Positions 1-11,817 of a DNA stretch of 64,000 nucleotides are shown piece after piece. This stretch comes from Coprinus comatus (Eukaryota > Basidiomycota > Agaricomycetes > Agaricales > Agaricaceae). The stretch's first letter is position 1, and each line of letters begins with the position of its first letter. The notes beneath the pieces are model-generated. The model worked only from the letters and a program-made list of their open reading frames with translations, did not search any database and was not told the DNA's origin. The stretch lies in contig JAWPGT010000010.1 of assembly GCA_034638255.1 (NCBI GenBank), forward strand, positions 496,001-560,000, in the 5' to 3' direction. The position numbers were made by a program, and so were the translations under genes.

Positions 1-1273
1 CCTTCGGTTTAACACTGTTTATGATCAGTCTCACCAGGGGTTGCATCTGCGATAGAAGCAGTTGAAACAACACCGACCGCGCCTCCCTTTCTTTTTCTCC
101 TGAAAAGTTCTCCAATAGTTTCAAATTTAGGGTCGTCGAAAGGACTCGCAGACTATATGAATGCATTCAGCAGGCAAGATAATCGGTACACAAGGATTGG
201 AACACGAACACTATCCCCCCAAACGTTCAAAGCAGATACCGTGGTCTTCTTTCCAGAATACAAAGCTGAAGCGGAGTTGGCAGAATCAGTAATGAAAGAA
301 TCGATGGAGTGTGTCATTTGTCTAAATAGAAATTTTAGTATTGTCAGGAACTGAGAATAGAACGACTTACAAGCCAGTGGCATCCATTTGGTCCATCTGC
401 ATAAGACTTTGATACTTTCCATTGATTGACTTATGACCTATCAAGCGAGCAGCTGTGATCATTGCTTGGGTCATACCTGCAAAATCAAACATTTGATGAA
501 CACTGCAGTACATGAGATATTAGTCAACGTACCATCGCCAATGAAAAAGATAACGTTCTTCGCTCTACGCCTTTTTGAAGCAGTTCGGACCTCCCATTGT
601 GCAACAGTCTGACTCCTACCGTTATAAGTCAAGATAGCAGTATATTCTCCGGGCTGTGTATATTATAATTAACATGTAAGCTTTATTCCATTGGTTCGCG
701 TGACAAACCTTCTGGATATTCACCTGAAGATATGTATACATCAGCTATCGTTGTACAACCAACAAATTTCCAGAGAGAAAAACTTACGGCACGATAAATC
801 TTTGAAGCAACGTTAACACCAGTAGATTGTCCCGCATCTTCAGCATACAAGTCCTCAAAATACCTTTACGAAAAGAGAAAATATCCAGTCTCAACAACTT
901 TATCACCTTATTACTAAAGTTGCACTTACGAAAAAGACCACTTCTCCAACAACGGTTCCTCCCTAACACCAAAGAACCTCGCGGCATCAACACATCTATT
1001 ACTGTTCCCACTCTTAACACAAAGCGCAAAGTTTTCATCCACAACACCATTATTTATGGCCTCACTTCCATTAACAGGCGCATGAACTTCCAATCTGACA
1101 TCAAAGAATTGTCCAGGATAAAAATCAGTCTGATCAGGAGGGAATACACAACCGAGTGTTGGACAGGCTCCAAGTCGACGATATCGTTGAGCAGATGCGA
1201 CGGAGAGTACCGAAAGAAGCGTGAGCAGAGCAGAAAGCTTGAGCATCGTGGTTTGACTTTGACTCGACCGCAT
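1..1273 (-). CDS. Alkaline phosphatase, secreted or membrane-targeted, 5' part (3' end off the left edge)
   Basis: Phosphomonoesterase of the alkaline phosphatase superfamily. The first exon (about 1273 down to 928) starts with a hydrophobic signal peptide (LKLSALLTLLSVLSVASA) followed by RRLGACPTLGCVFPPDQ, typical of fungal secreted alkaline phosphatases. After short introns come the metal-binding block NVIFFIGDG (about 580-540) and, near 260-310, TDSANSASALYSGKKTTV, which holds the nucleophilic serine in the TDSAxSA context. The leftmost bases encode GAVGVVSTASIADATP, another conserved block, so the C-terminal half and the remaining metal ligands lie outside the window. ATG at 1273 gives nine residues before an alternative ATG at 1246; the shorter start gives the cleaner signal peptide. 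The family assignment is firm; the exact cell location is inferred. Confidence 0.9.
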
Positions 1274-1362
1274 CTTGAGAACACCAAAGCCTGAGGATTG
1301 AAGTGCCCTGAAGGTCCTACGAGGTGTGAGGAGCTCGCCAGCATCCCATCGCTAAAGTGGCG

Positions 1363-1370
1363 CTTATATA
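1363..1370 (-). promoter_or_regulatory. TATA box of the alkaline phosphatase gene
   Basis: On the minus strand the sequence reads TATATAAG, about 90 nt upstream of the ATG at 1273. This is a usual distance for a fungal core promoter. No second copy is seen nearby. Confidence 0.5.
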
Positions 1371-1373
1371 GAC

Positions 1374-2090
1374 ACCATCTGCACAAGTCGGTCAATTTTC
1401 TATCTTTAGTGTGTCCACGAGGAACACAAAAGAAGTAGAGAGGAACGTTGGTCGACTTCGAAGACTAAGCATACCTACTACACCTTGATGTGGTTTATTA
1501 AAGCTAGAACGTGCGTACCTTCATGAGCTTTTCTGGCATGCGATCAGAAATGAAATTGGTTGTGGACATCGTTGCTACCCAAACGGAATGCTTTTGATGT
1601 ATATCATTTCTTACCGCATGGACCCTAACAGAACATAGCACACTGTGTGTCGTTTACGCCTTTTTCGTGGGATAAAAGGGTAAAGATGTGTCAAAGATAT
1701 TAATAATATCTAACCATATCCCACGCCTTATGTGGTGAAATATATTTTAAAGTTATTGGAGAAAATAAAGATAACTTTAATATTTTAAAAAATCTTTTAT
1801 TATATAATGGATTGGACACATGGTTAAAGATATTAGTAATATATCTTTAACACAGGGGCACTTTGCCTTATAGACGCCGAAAATTGCCATTATCGTCGAC
1901 AAAATTGTCGCGAAGAATCGACACACAAAGAACCACGTTCAATGGAATCAGGAACAAACCAGGCACCAATTTATCTCAGATAAACGTACACAAGATTTTC
2001 ATATGTACTATTTCATATTAGTGCAATCAATTACAATCAAGCAATGACTTCTTTTTCTTTGTACCTATTCATCCCAATTAAACTCGAAGC
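1374..2090. other. Intergenic stretch between alkaline phosphatase promoter and MetRS 3' end
   Basis: I see no coding exon here. It holds the 5' flank of the phosphatase gene, an AT-rich palindromic element at 1688-1853, and the 3' flank of the methionyl-tRNA synthetase gene. Confidence 0.6.
1688..1853. mobile_element. MITE-like AT-rich element with terminal inverted repeats
   Basis: The left end GTGTCAAAGATATTAATA (1688 onward) is matched in inverse orientation at the right end, where AGATATTAGTAATATATCTTTAACAC closes at 1853. The right arm is itself a near-palindrome, and the centre (about 1750-1800) holds another inverted repeat built from TAAAGTTAT and ATAACTTTA. The element is about 166 bp with no coding capacity. 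I cannot see a clear target-site duplication; the similarity may continue outward through an A-rich ATAA..AAAG block on each side. It could be a non-autonomous DNA transposon copy or simply a stable hairpin. Confidence 0.4.
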
Positions 2091-4871
2091 CTAAGAACTC
2101 TGAGCACTTTCGATACACCTCGTCAACTCTGCAGAATGATCTGCTTTAAGCTTAACCAACAGCTCGACAGCACCTTTAATCTGTGAATCCACCTCTGGTG
2201 TTTTCGGTGTCTGCGCTTTGAGAGCACGAACGATCAGTCCTTGCTCTGTGATCTTCTCTTCCAATGCGATGACTTCTGGTGATTTAGGTCCACTATATAC
2301 AAGAGTTTTAGCAGCAGGTGCTTTTCCACTTTTCTTTCCTTTGGGAGCAACCTTTGGCGGATCAGTTGCGGCAGTAGGCTCTTGCGATTCGTTGCCACCA
2401 AATTTGTTCCTCCAGACATCAATCATCTTGTCATCAATCTTCTTGAACAAGTGTTCAGGTGTACCAATCACATGTCCTGCGAGAATATCATTTGAGAGGA
2501 CCTCTGGAACAGCACGTGCAGGTGCGTTGAGTTGTCTAAGAATATCGTCGGATGTAGCGGGCATGAAAGGGTATATCAGAACTGAAAGGACATATATGAG
2601 GTTGATAGCGCGTGAAATGACTTGAGCACATCTGGTCGGGTTTTCAGTCATTAATTGCTTGTTCAGACCAGAAGATTGGAGATAGTTGTTTCCGCGCATG
2701 GAAACAAGCATAACAGTTTGGAGACCCAAGCGGAGCTTGACGGATTCCATGGCATCAATATAATCCTTCAGTAGGGCGTTAACACTGGTGATGAATTCAG
2801 CATCCAATGCGTCATTAGGCGAGTATGGCCCAGGTGCATCCCCACCATCAGGAATAACGCCATTGTATTGTGAAGAGACGAATTTTAGAGCACGATTTAC
2901 GAAATTGCCAAAGCTGAAGTGATGTCAGTGAAAGGAGTATCTTCGCTTTGTGGATAATACATACTTATTCAACAAGACGTTGTTGTTGGCCGCAACCTGG
3001 AGAATATGGATACTTAGAAACATGAGTCAAGAGGCAAATGCTCTATTAAACTTACGCAATCTGCCCAAGAGAACATAGCGTCCGCAGTTTCTGGGCGAGT
3101 AGAGAGAAGGTAGTAACGCCAGACGGATGCCGGGATTCCAGTTTCTTTTGCGGCGGGCCCAAATACACCACGATTCTTGCTCTTGGAGAACTTTCCTCCT
3201 TCGTAGTTCAAATATTCTGTAGGCAAAAATAAGCACAGAGTTAGATTATCTAGAACTCCAAAGTACTGACCTGTGGTAGAAAGATGATGAAGTTTTGTCC
3301 AATCTCTACCGTCACCAAGCTGCACGGAGGGCCAATATACGGTATGGAAGTAGACATTATCTTTGCCCATGAATTGGTACAACCTGACGTCTTTAGGGTT
3401 GAACCACCATTGTTTCCACTCTGTCGTTAGGTTGGCCGTGATGCTCGGATATCCAATGGGAGCATCAAACTAATTTACTTCAGCCTTGTGGATTGAACAA
3501 TAAAATGGAAGACATACCCAAACATCTATGATATCTCAGTTAGCGTACATCCAAAGAAGGTATAAAAGGTAAACACACAAAGTACTTTTCCTTTCATTCC
3601 ATGTACGTCCTCTCCTTCAATAGGTACGGGAACACCCCAATTTAGGTCTCGAGTCAGTGGTGTTGGTAATAGTCCACCCTTCATGCGAGCATCAACAATT
3701 TCTCCATGTCCACTAATGACGGCATTGGGCGACCATTTCCCGGCTGCCCAGGATTCTTTGATCCACTCTTCCGTACGTGTTTGGATTTCATTTAATTTGA
3801 GATACATGTGGACCGAAATGCGGGTAGTTACTTTGTGGGTCTTGTTCACAAGGCAGCGAGGCTTAATCAGTTCAATAGCATCCAGTGTTCGAGCACAACC
3901 ATCGCACTGATCTCCGCGGGCATCCTGTTATATTAAAATGTCAGAGTGGGAACTGATCGGCTATAAGAATATTGTTACCTCGTAACCGCAGTGGGGGCAG
4001 ATTCCTTCTACAAATCGATCAGCGAGGAACCTGAACAAAGTCAGGTCTTTTTCTAAACAATTCTGAGCAAGCGCTCACTTTGCACAATCGATACAGTACG
4101 TCTGTTCCTTCTCTTGTTTCTCTAGAAGATTATTGCGCCCCAAATTTAGGAAAATCTCTTGAGAAATTCTGACATAGATTAATTAGGTTTTATGAATGGT
4201 CTTTCTAGGCATAAACTTACTCTGTATGTAATTCGGACGAAGTACGTCCAAAATAATCAAATCTAAGAGCACGAATTAATATTAACCAGCGAGAGCTTGA
4301 GCTCTACCACAATTTACCCGATGTCAAACCACTGGTATGTTTCTCTGTGGAGCACGGTGTATTTGTCACACAACTCTTTCGGGGTAATCTTTTCTTTCAG
4401 TGCTTGTGTTTCCGTGGCCGTACCATACTCGTCAGTACCACAGATATAGAGAGTTCGACGATTTCTTGTGCCTGATTGTTCAAGTTAAAACATGAGATGT
4501 GTCCGCTTAACCAACGAACGCACGAGAATAACTTTTGGAGAGACTCAGCCATGTTAATGTTATAATAGTGTGTTAGAACATACCGACTGTATACATCAGC
4601 ACTGAGGGTACTCCCAATAATATTCCCTATAATTCGAGGTAAATTGGGCGCTGTGATGAAAACAAGCTAAATTTACCGAGATGGGGTACATTGTTGCAGT
4701 AAGGAAGAGCAGAAGTAATGAGCACATTAGTTTCTCCCTCTTTTGGAAGTCTAGTGTGCAACGTATCAGTCCAGAACGGAGTAAATGAAGGTTGGGTACT
4801 TACTCAACTGCCTGGCCAGGCGGAGCGATGGTCCGTAGGAGACCTTCCGCTGAGCGAATTTTCTGCGCCAT
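2091..4871 (-). CDS. MES1: Methionyl-tRNA synthetase, cytosolic (class Ia), with C-terminal WHEP domain
   Basis: Charges tRNA-Met with methionine in the cytosol. The start exon (ATG at 4871) reads [18 protein letters not shown] and is followed by the N-terminal Rossmann half, which has the HIGH-like CNNVPHLGN at about 4640-4710. Next come [15 protein letters not shown], a four-cysteine zinc knuckle (about 3890-4090, CPHC..CDGC), and the KMSKS-type signature KFSKSKNRG (about 3165-3195). The anticodon-binding helical domain is in the exon at 2091-2807. The last 50 residues ([14 protein letters not shown]...KADHSAEL) match a WHEP helical hairpin, which in other synthetases binds tRNA or partner proteins. 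At least eight introns. The upstream gene runs the other way and shares about 340 bp of promoter space. Confidence 0.95.
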
Positions 4872-5213
4872 TGTTGTGATTAATACTATTGTTTGGTTTC
4901 TAGAACAGTAAGAGGCGCTGAATCACACGACGAAGAGAGAAGAGTAAAGAGACCGAACCTGAACAAATCGATCTCTGAGCTTTATTCTATCTTGCAAACA
5001 GATCTACCCGAGTGATCAATGAGTCACTGATCCAAACAATGCTACAAATAGCCTTCACAGCCACTCTGTTTATGTAATCGACCCGATGCACATCATTCCG
5101 CTTATGCAGCAGCGTAATATACCTACTTCCATGTTCTAAGTTTTGTTCTTGCTACAATTGAGAAACATAAATGACTTGGCTTGGGTATTTATCACATGCA
5201 TGCTCCTACAACG
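4872..5213. promoter_or_regulatory. Divergent intergenic region between MetRS and OPT transporter
   Basis: About 340 bp separate the two presumed start codons, so both promoters must lie here. No clear TATA box or repeat is visible. Confidence 0.4.
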
Positions 5214-7726
5214 ATGTCTGAAGCAATAACAGGTCACTTACTCGGCGTTTCACCTCCGGACCTCTACGCGCTGGTGTCGCACAAACCTCACAGCCGGAAT
5301 TCACACCACGGGCTGTCTTCATAGGACTCCTCATAGGCCTCCTCATATGTTTTACGAACCTTAGTCTCGGCCTTCAATCGGGATGGATATCCATGTGCGT
5401 GTCGCGTTGTTATATGCTTGTGGGAAAGGCTCAGACTCATTGCGTATATTACTAGGATGTCTATCCAATCAGCTCTTATTGGATTCCTCATTTCTCGAAC
5501 ACTACCCACACCTTTAACTCCTCAAGAAATAATTGTTGTCCAAACAACTGCCGTGGCAACGGGTACTATGCCTCTTGCCGCAGGATTTGTTGGAATTCTC
5601 CCTGCTCTCGGGCTACTCTCTGAAGAACGCGATGGAACACCTCCAATACATCTTTCATGGTTGGCGGCCGTTGGTTGGTCGTGTTCAATAGCATATTTCG
5701 GGTATTTATTATCATTGTGTTATTCTCTAAGTACACATTCTTACGACTTTATACAGTGTAATGTTATCCCCGCCCATACGTAAACAAGTTGTATGTGCAG
5801 AGGGTTGCTGTAATCACACAAGTTGACCTTGTCACAGATAATTGAGGAAGAGCTTGCATTCCCATCTGGAACTGCAACAGCGCAACTCATCAATGTCCTA
5901 CACAAGCTTCCTCCTCCAGATACGAGTGTCAAGAGAAGACGAGGCTATCAGCAACTCGATGCAGAGGACATGGAAGCAGATCACGAAGAACATGAGAACG
6001 TGGCTGGTACTGTCAATGATGAACATGAGGATTCTGAGCTCGACCAAATGGAACATGATGGATGGTATCCACTAATTTGGAGTTTCACAGTCTCCGCGGT
6101 CGTCAGCGTGAGTTGTCGGTCCAAAAGTCGTTACTCAAATCTTATTGTGTTCGCAGTTATTAGCATATTTCTTCCCTGTTTTATTTACCATTCCATTATT
6201 TGGCGGGTATCTGGCAAGTAACTGGCTATGGTACTTCACGCCTAGTTTATCTTATATTGGACAAGGTAAGTTAGCTTGAAACGACCCTTCTAATTGTTCT
6301 AGGCTAAGTATCTATAGGCATCATTATGGGGTTCCCAACAACTGTTAGTATGAATCTGGTGGGTTGTTTCCTGAAATACTCGTTTTTCTTGAGCTTCATA
6401 TTCTCAGTAGGGCATGTTCTGTGGTTGGGCCATCCTCTCGCCATTATCTAAAAATAATGGCTGGGCTCCTGGACCCGTAGGTGACATGTCCACTGGTGCC
6501 CGTGGTTGGATTTTGTGGACCTCACTTGGTATTATGACCGCCGATAGTGTGGTTTCTCTCCTTCCAATGGTTGGGGAATTCATTTTCGATGTTGCTGATA
6601 GTCAAAGAAGACTTTACCTTAACCTAGTCAAGCATGAAAGAAAGAGAGAAGACAAGGAGACTGAGTCAGAAGATAGGCTTGTCCCGACCGATTGGGTTAT
6701 CGGAGGGCTTCTTGCGAGCATCATCATCGGAACTTTCTTGGTATGGGTTGTTTTCGGGAACGAAGGTATCAAGCCGTGGGCGACAGTCCTTGGGTTCATA
6801 CTCGGAGGATTCTTGAGTTGCATTGGGTATATATGATAACCTTCGTCTATTCTTCCGACTAACATATTCTCAGTGTTCGTGCTCTCGGAGAAACGGATCT
6901 CAACCCAGTATCAGGACTTGGCAAGATCTCGCAGCTTTTCTTTGCGTGGATTCAACCTGGTAATGTCGTGGCCAACATTATTGCTGGGGGCGTTGCAGAA
7001 GCAGGAGCTCAACAGTGAGTGGTTTCTTATTTATATAACATTCTTTTTAAGCAAGTTCTAACACTTACAAGGGCTGGGGACCTCATGCAAGACTTGAAGA
7101 CAGGCCACTTGTGCCATGCCTCTCCCCGAGCTCAGTTCTACGCACAGCTGATCGGATCTTCTGTGTCAATTCTCGTGACCTCAACCGCGTTTGTTCTGTA
7201 CAATCGTGCATATGAAATTCCAGGACCATCATTTCCGGCACCCACAGCATATGTCTGGCTCAGTCTCGCAAGATTGCTTCGTATGTGTATTCAATCACCG
7301 CGTCTGCTTTAGCCGAAGCTCACACTTCTATCAGGCGACGGTCACTTACCGGAAAAGAGTGCGATCTTCATGGCCGCTTTCGCTGGATTTTTTGCAGTAC
7401 TGTCCTTGTTCAAGATATATGCTAATCGACGGGAAATTTCGTTTGCAAAATGGATTCCTTCGGGGGTCGCATTTGCAATTGGTTTCTTGAACACTCCATC
7501 TTTCTCCATCGCTAGGCTTATTGGTGGCCTTATGGAATGCATTTGGAGAACAAGATACGCCAGGGACCATCGTGATATCCGTTTAATTATAGTCGCTAGC
7601 GGATTTGTACTTGGCGAGGGTGTTGTTAGTATAGTTGGACTAGCGCTGCGTATCTTTGGAATTGGAGTAGCCAGTTGTTGGGGTTGCGGACATGGAATGT
7701 GTGGAGGATGCCCAGCGACTTCATAA
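5214..7726 (+). CDS. OPT-family oligopeptide/metal-chelate transporter
   Basis: Proton-coupled transporter of small peptides or metal chelates in the plasma or vacuolar membrane; substrate not determinable. Early exons read PEFTPRAVFIGLLIGLLICF and GWISM-MSIQSALIGF (splice at about 5396-5454), the standard TM1 entry of this family. The later block LAFPSGTATAQLI (about 5850-5890) is the OPT signature. It is followed by an acidic cytoplasmic loop, further TM helices and a Cys-rich end CWGCGHGMCGGC before the stop at 7726. It resembles the YGL114W branch more than the ISP4 peptide branch. The 5' end is uncertain: ATG at 5214 only joins the conserved frame if a 47-nt intron with a weak GTTTCA donor is removed. 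About ten introns. Confidence 0.85.
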
Positions 7727-7828
7727 TAAGTAGACTACATTGTGTAATGAGTCACTGAACACGTTGAGCCACGTATATCCGTAATCACTGTCAAGAATAG
7801 TAATGACCAACTACCAACTTCCCACAAC

Positions 7829-8868
7829 ATGTCCCGTCTTGAATTGGCCAAAATCCCCGCTCTAACATTCTACAAGGAAGAATGGACGAAGGCGCAACGA
7901 ACAGAACCCATTCCTCAATTAATATGTCGAGGGTCAGCATGTAAATTGTACGAGCCAGAAGTTGTTCGATGCGTCAATGATGGCGGCAGTGGAGTAGATG
8001 TCGATTGGAAGGTATGCAATCTTGATTTTCTTCGTGGCTTGCTTATGACACTCATACTTCGCAGTGTTCTGCAGACCTACCGGAAGCTCTGAGGTTTGGG
8101 AAGGTAGAGGTTTCGTGTGAAGGATGGTCGAGACCAGGAGACCCATATGTACTCAAAGGTGCGGATTCACAACTTGTAATTCTTCCGCATGTTTTCATAT
8201 TTTATTCCTCAGGTTCATGTTCACTTGAATATCGCCTTGTTAAAATTCCAACCTCTCTCAGAGACGGAACTTCTACGAGCAATGGTCAGTTCTACATACA
8301 TTCTTTTTGTTCAATTTGTAGTCTGACTTTGCATCAAGGTATTCAATGGGGAAATGTCCTATTCTATGGCATCTGGCTCGTTTTAGTCGTTTTCATATTG
8401 TACAATATGATCTCCTCCTGTTTCCGTAGGAGTAATAACCCCCGAAGATATACAGCAACAGGGTCGCGACCTGGCGGTGGAGGTGGGGGAGGAGGTGGGG
8501 GATGGTTCCCAGGAGATCACCGTGATAATCACCCTGGTCCTCCTCCTCCTTATACAAAGAATCCCCCAGGAAGCACAGCAGATCAAGGATGGAGGCCAGG
8601 GTTTTGGACAGGTGCCGCTGCCGGTGGCCTAGCGAATCACTTCTGGAATAACCGTCGTCAAGCTGAACCAAGGCCTTATTGGAATCAATGGAATCAAGTT
8701 CCGGTACAGGGCGTGCCTGTACAAAGCTCTTCTATGTTCGGTGGATCCGGTAGTAGCTTTACAAACAGGCGGCCTACGCCAAGATTTGATGAAGATAGAG
8801 GAGAAGGATCATCGAATCTTGGAAGTATGAGACGAAGTACTGGGTTTGGAGGATCTAATGTGCGGTAG
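7829..8868 (+). CDS. SARAF/TMEM66-like regulator of store-operated calcium entry
   Basis: SARAF proteins sit in the ER membrane and damp store-operated Ca2+ entry in animals; the fungal role is not established. The luminal part matches well: LAKIPALTFYKEEWTK, RTEPIPQLICRGSACKLYEP, CSADLPEALRFGKVEVSCEG and GSCSLEYRL, with the family cysteines. One TM helix follows (GNVLFYGIWLVLVVFILYN, exon from about 8339). The cytosolic tail is rich in Gly, Pro and Arg, with a run of ten Gly and a PPPPY motif. Introns lie near 8011-8065, 8158-8213 and 8285-8338. The ATG at 7829 gives no signal peptide although the family has one, so a short upstream exon may be missing from this model. The gene lies 102 bp after the OPT stop on the same strand. 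Confidence 0.85.
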
Positions 8869-9516
8869 ATTTACAGGGAATTCGTTTGGTGTGTTATTTT
8901 TTTATGTATTTATATCGTCATATCTGGAAACATGATACTACTGGATAATACAAGACTTTGATTTGAACCCAGGGTGCAGAGCGCCGATAAGTCCACCATT
9001 CCCACCATTCACTCGATTACAATTGCTCCACATGAATTATGACTACAACTGGAGTCGTCTTTTCTATTGATCCAGGCGACAGAATTTGGAAAAACGGAAA
9101 ATCTTTAGACAGTATCTCATGTGAACGAGGAGAAACTTCGGTTGCATAAGGATCTCGAAAGTTTGGAAGGACAAGTTTACTACCACTCGGGAGCTATAAT
9201 CTATTGACCTGCGTATCTATGTGCGTCATTATTATTAGTACGAAATATCGTACTGAGCTGACATCTGCTGACGTGGAAAAACTATGGTAAAAGTCATTCT
9301 GATTTTGATTATAGGACGTAGCACCCCCGAGAATCCTATATGAGACCTCCAATTATGCTTCTTGATCAACGGTTATTTTGCCAATAGGCGAGAGAAGGTA
9401 ACGCACATACATGTGATGTCGGATTGGGATATACTCGGAAATTTAACGGGTTTTAGATGTGTTGATGGTTTAAAAGCAAAGGTATTCTAATTGCGAGGAG
9501 TCAACGACTCTCAGTT
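8869..9516. other. Intergenic stretch upstream of the endoglucanase
   Basis: No coding exon recognised. It contains the 3' flank of the SARAF-like gene and the presumed promoter of the GH5 gene; a TTTAAAAG box lies about 45 nt before the ATG at 9517. Confidence 0.5.
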
Positions 9517-11376
9517 ATGAAGTCCTCATTTGCATCTTTGGCTGCTGCGTTGGCGATTTTCGCCCTCTCCCCCGTCCGAGCAGCTGTTCCTGTCTGGCAA
9601 CAGTGTGGTGTTAGTCTTAACTTTCTCATGAAGTTCGTTAAAAGTAGCAGCTAATTTTTCCAATATTAGGGTACTGGCTGGACCGGCGAGACAACTTGTG
9701 AAGCTGGCTCAGGTTGTGTTGTAGTGAACCAATGTAAGTTACTGCTCTTCAAACAACTCGCCCACTGTATACACACTTGTTAATTTCTTATGACACCCTT
9801 TTAGGGTACCATCAATGCCAACCTGGTGCTACACCTACTACCACCACCGTACCCAGTGGTACTACTACTAGCACTAACCCTGGTTCTACACTCTGTAATG
9901 GTGCTACCAGGACCAAATTCCAGTTCTTCGGTGTTAACCAAGCTGGTGCTGAATTCGGCACCGCAGTTCCAGTAAGTTCGTTAAGTGTGTTATAGGAAAC
10001 GTCTATTTATGTCAATCCAGGGAGCACTTGGAACTGATTACACCTGGCCAAGCCCAACCTCCATTGACTACTTTGTTAACAATGGATTCAACTCTTTCCG
10101 TATTCCATTCATGCTCGAGCGCCTTGCTCCCCCTCTGGTGGCCTCACCGGTACCTTCAACAGCGCTTACCTCGATGGTTTGAAGACTGTGAGCTTTTGAA
10201 TTTTATTGCATCGTTTTCGATGTCTAAATTATGGATGTTGTAGATCGTCAACTACGTCACCAACAAGGGTGCATATGCTATCATTGAGCCCCACAATTAC
10301 CTCAGGTATAATGGCAACGTTATCTCAAATAATGCGGAGTGAGTTCCTATTTTCATACCACTATTGCTAACCGCGTGCTAATATATATGGGTACTCTAGT
10401 TTCGGCAGATTCTGGGCAAACCTTGCCAACCAATTCGTTCGTAGCCATACATTTACAAAAGAAAAAACACAAAATCTGACATTATTACACAGAAATCCAA
10501 CAGCCGTGTTGTCTTCGGTGAGTAGATATTCTTTACGGCTTTCAATTGGGAAGTCGAGTACTCATGGAATGCCTTAGATCTCATGAACGAACCCCATGAT
10601 GTCCCTGCTACCCAAGTCGCCGCAACTGTATGTTATTCTTGCAATACACAAGCCGACCAATTCTTAAGCTTAAATACCTATGCCTATCCAAATTATAGAT
10701 GCAAGCTGCTATCAACTCCATTCGTTCTGCCGGTGCTACTAACTTGATCTTTGTTGAGGGTACCTGTAAGCACATTGTGTCCTATTCTTGTCGAGGACAA
10801 AGCTAAACTGTATTTTCACAGCATGGACTGGTGCATGGTGTACGTCTTTCTTGGGTTCATACCCCTCCGCAAGCATATTTCGCTTACAAATTAATTTCTT
10901 CTTTAGCGTGGACTTCTTCAGGAAACGCCGCAGCCTTTGCCAGTATTAGCGACCCCCAAAATAACTTTGCCATAGAAATGCATCAATACCTCGATTCAGA
11001 TGGTTCCGGTACATCAGCAACCTGTGTTTCCTCAACCATTGGTGCCGAACGTCTTCGAGATGCAACTGCTTGGCTCAAGGCAAACAACAAGAAAGGTTAC
11101 CTCGGTGAACTCGGCACTGGGTCCAACCAAGTTTGTATTGATGCTGTTAAGAGCGCCCTTTGCACTATGCAAACCGCTGGTAGCGGTGTTTGGCTCGGTT
11201 TCGCTTGGTGGGCTGCTGGTCCCTGGTGGGGAACCGTGAGTAGTTTTCCCGTCTCAATCACTTAATGTAGGCTAATGGTCTCCTTTTTTAAAATCCAGTA
11301 CTTCCAATCTTTGGAGCCCCCCAGTGGTGCTGCCATCTCTCAAATCCTTCCCCAGGCTCTTAAGCCATTCCAATAG
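9517..11376 (+). CDS. Secreted endo-beta-1,4-glucanase, GH5 with N-terminal CBM1
   Basis: Cleaves internal bonds in cellulose outside the cell. A signal peptide (KSSFASLAAALAIFALSPVRA) precedes a fungal cellulose-binding CBM1 built from WQQCGG, TGWTGETTCEAGSGC and WYHQCQPG across two introns. A Thr/Ser-rich linker (about 9830-9890) leads into a GH5 subfamily-5-like catalytic domain. Catalytic residues are visible: the acid/base Glu in DLMNEPHD (about 10580) and the nucleophile Glu in GYLGELGTG (about 11100). Other conserved blocks are NGFNSFRIPFMLERL, EPHNYLRYNG, EGTSWTGAWSW (spliced with a GTACGT donor near 10839) and WWAAGPWWG. About ten introns, all resolving in frame, so the gene looks intact. 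Confidence 0.95.
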
Positions 11377-11817
11377 TTAACAGGGAGAACGTAATGATTG
11401 AATAGTACGTAAATAGCGGTTTTACGATTTGCTGTTACATAGTACTTAGTTGTACGTCTCTAACGAAAAATAACTTCAATATTTCCGATCTCTTTTTGGA
11501 CCTGTAGGTCTGAAAAAAATGAAAATTCACTGGGAATAACATCTATTACATAAAAACGAGGTACACAAGGGTTGATCGTGACCCTGTACCCCATCTATTC
11601 TAATAGCTATTCAAATATGCAATACTGATTCAACATTGATTCATCTCGCGTATTTCTGGATCTCGAGGCTGATGAGGCGGACATCAAAGTAGAAAACGAA
11701 GTATTGCATGAAGTTGAAGATTGATAAGTTAACTTAGGGGTACGCGTATCAACAGAAGCGTCAATGAATGCTTTTACCAACGATATATAACAAGAAACTG
11801 GCGATAGAACATTACAG
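11377..11817. other. Intergenic stretch after the endoglucanase
   Basis: Mostly 3' flank. At about 11650-11705 an open stretch without ATG reads SSRVFLDLEADEADIKVENE, which could be the acidic leader of the KOW-like fragment that follows. Confidence 0.35.
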
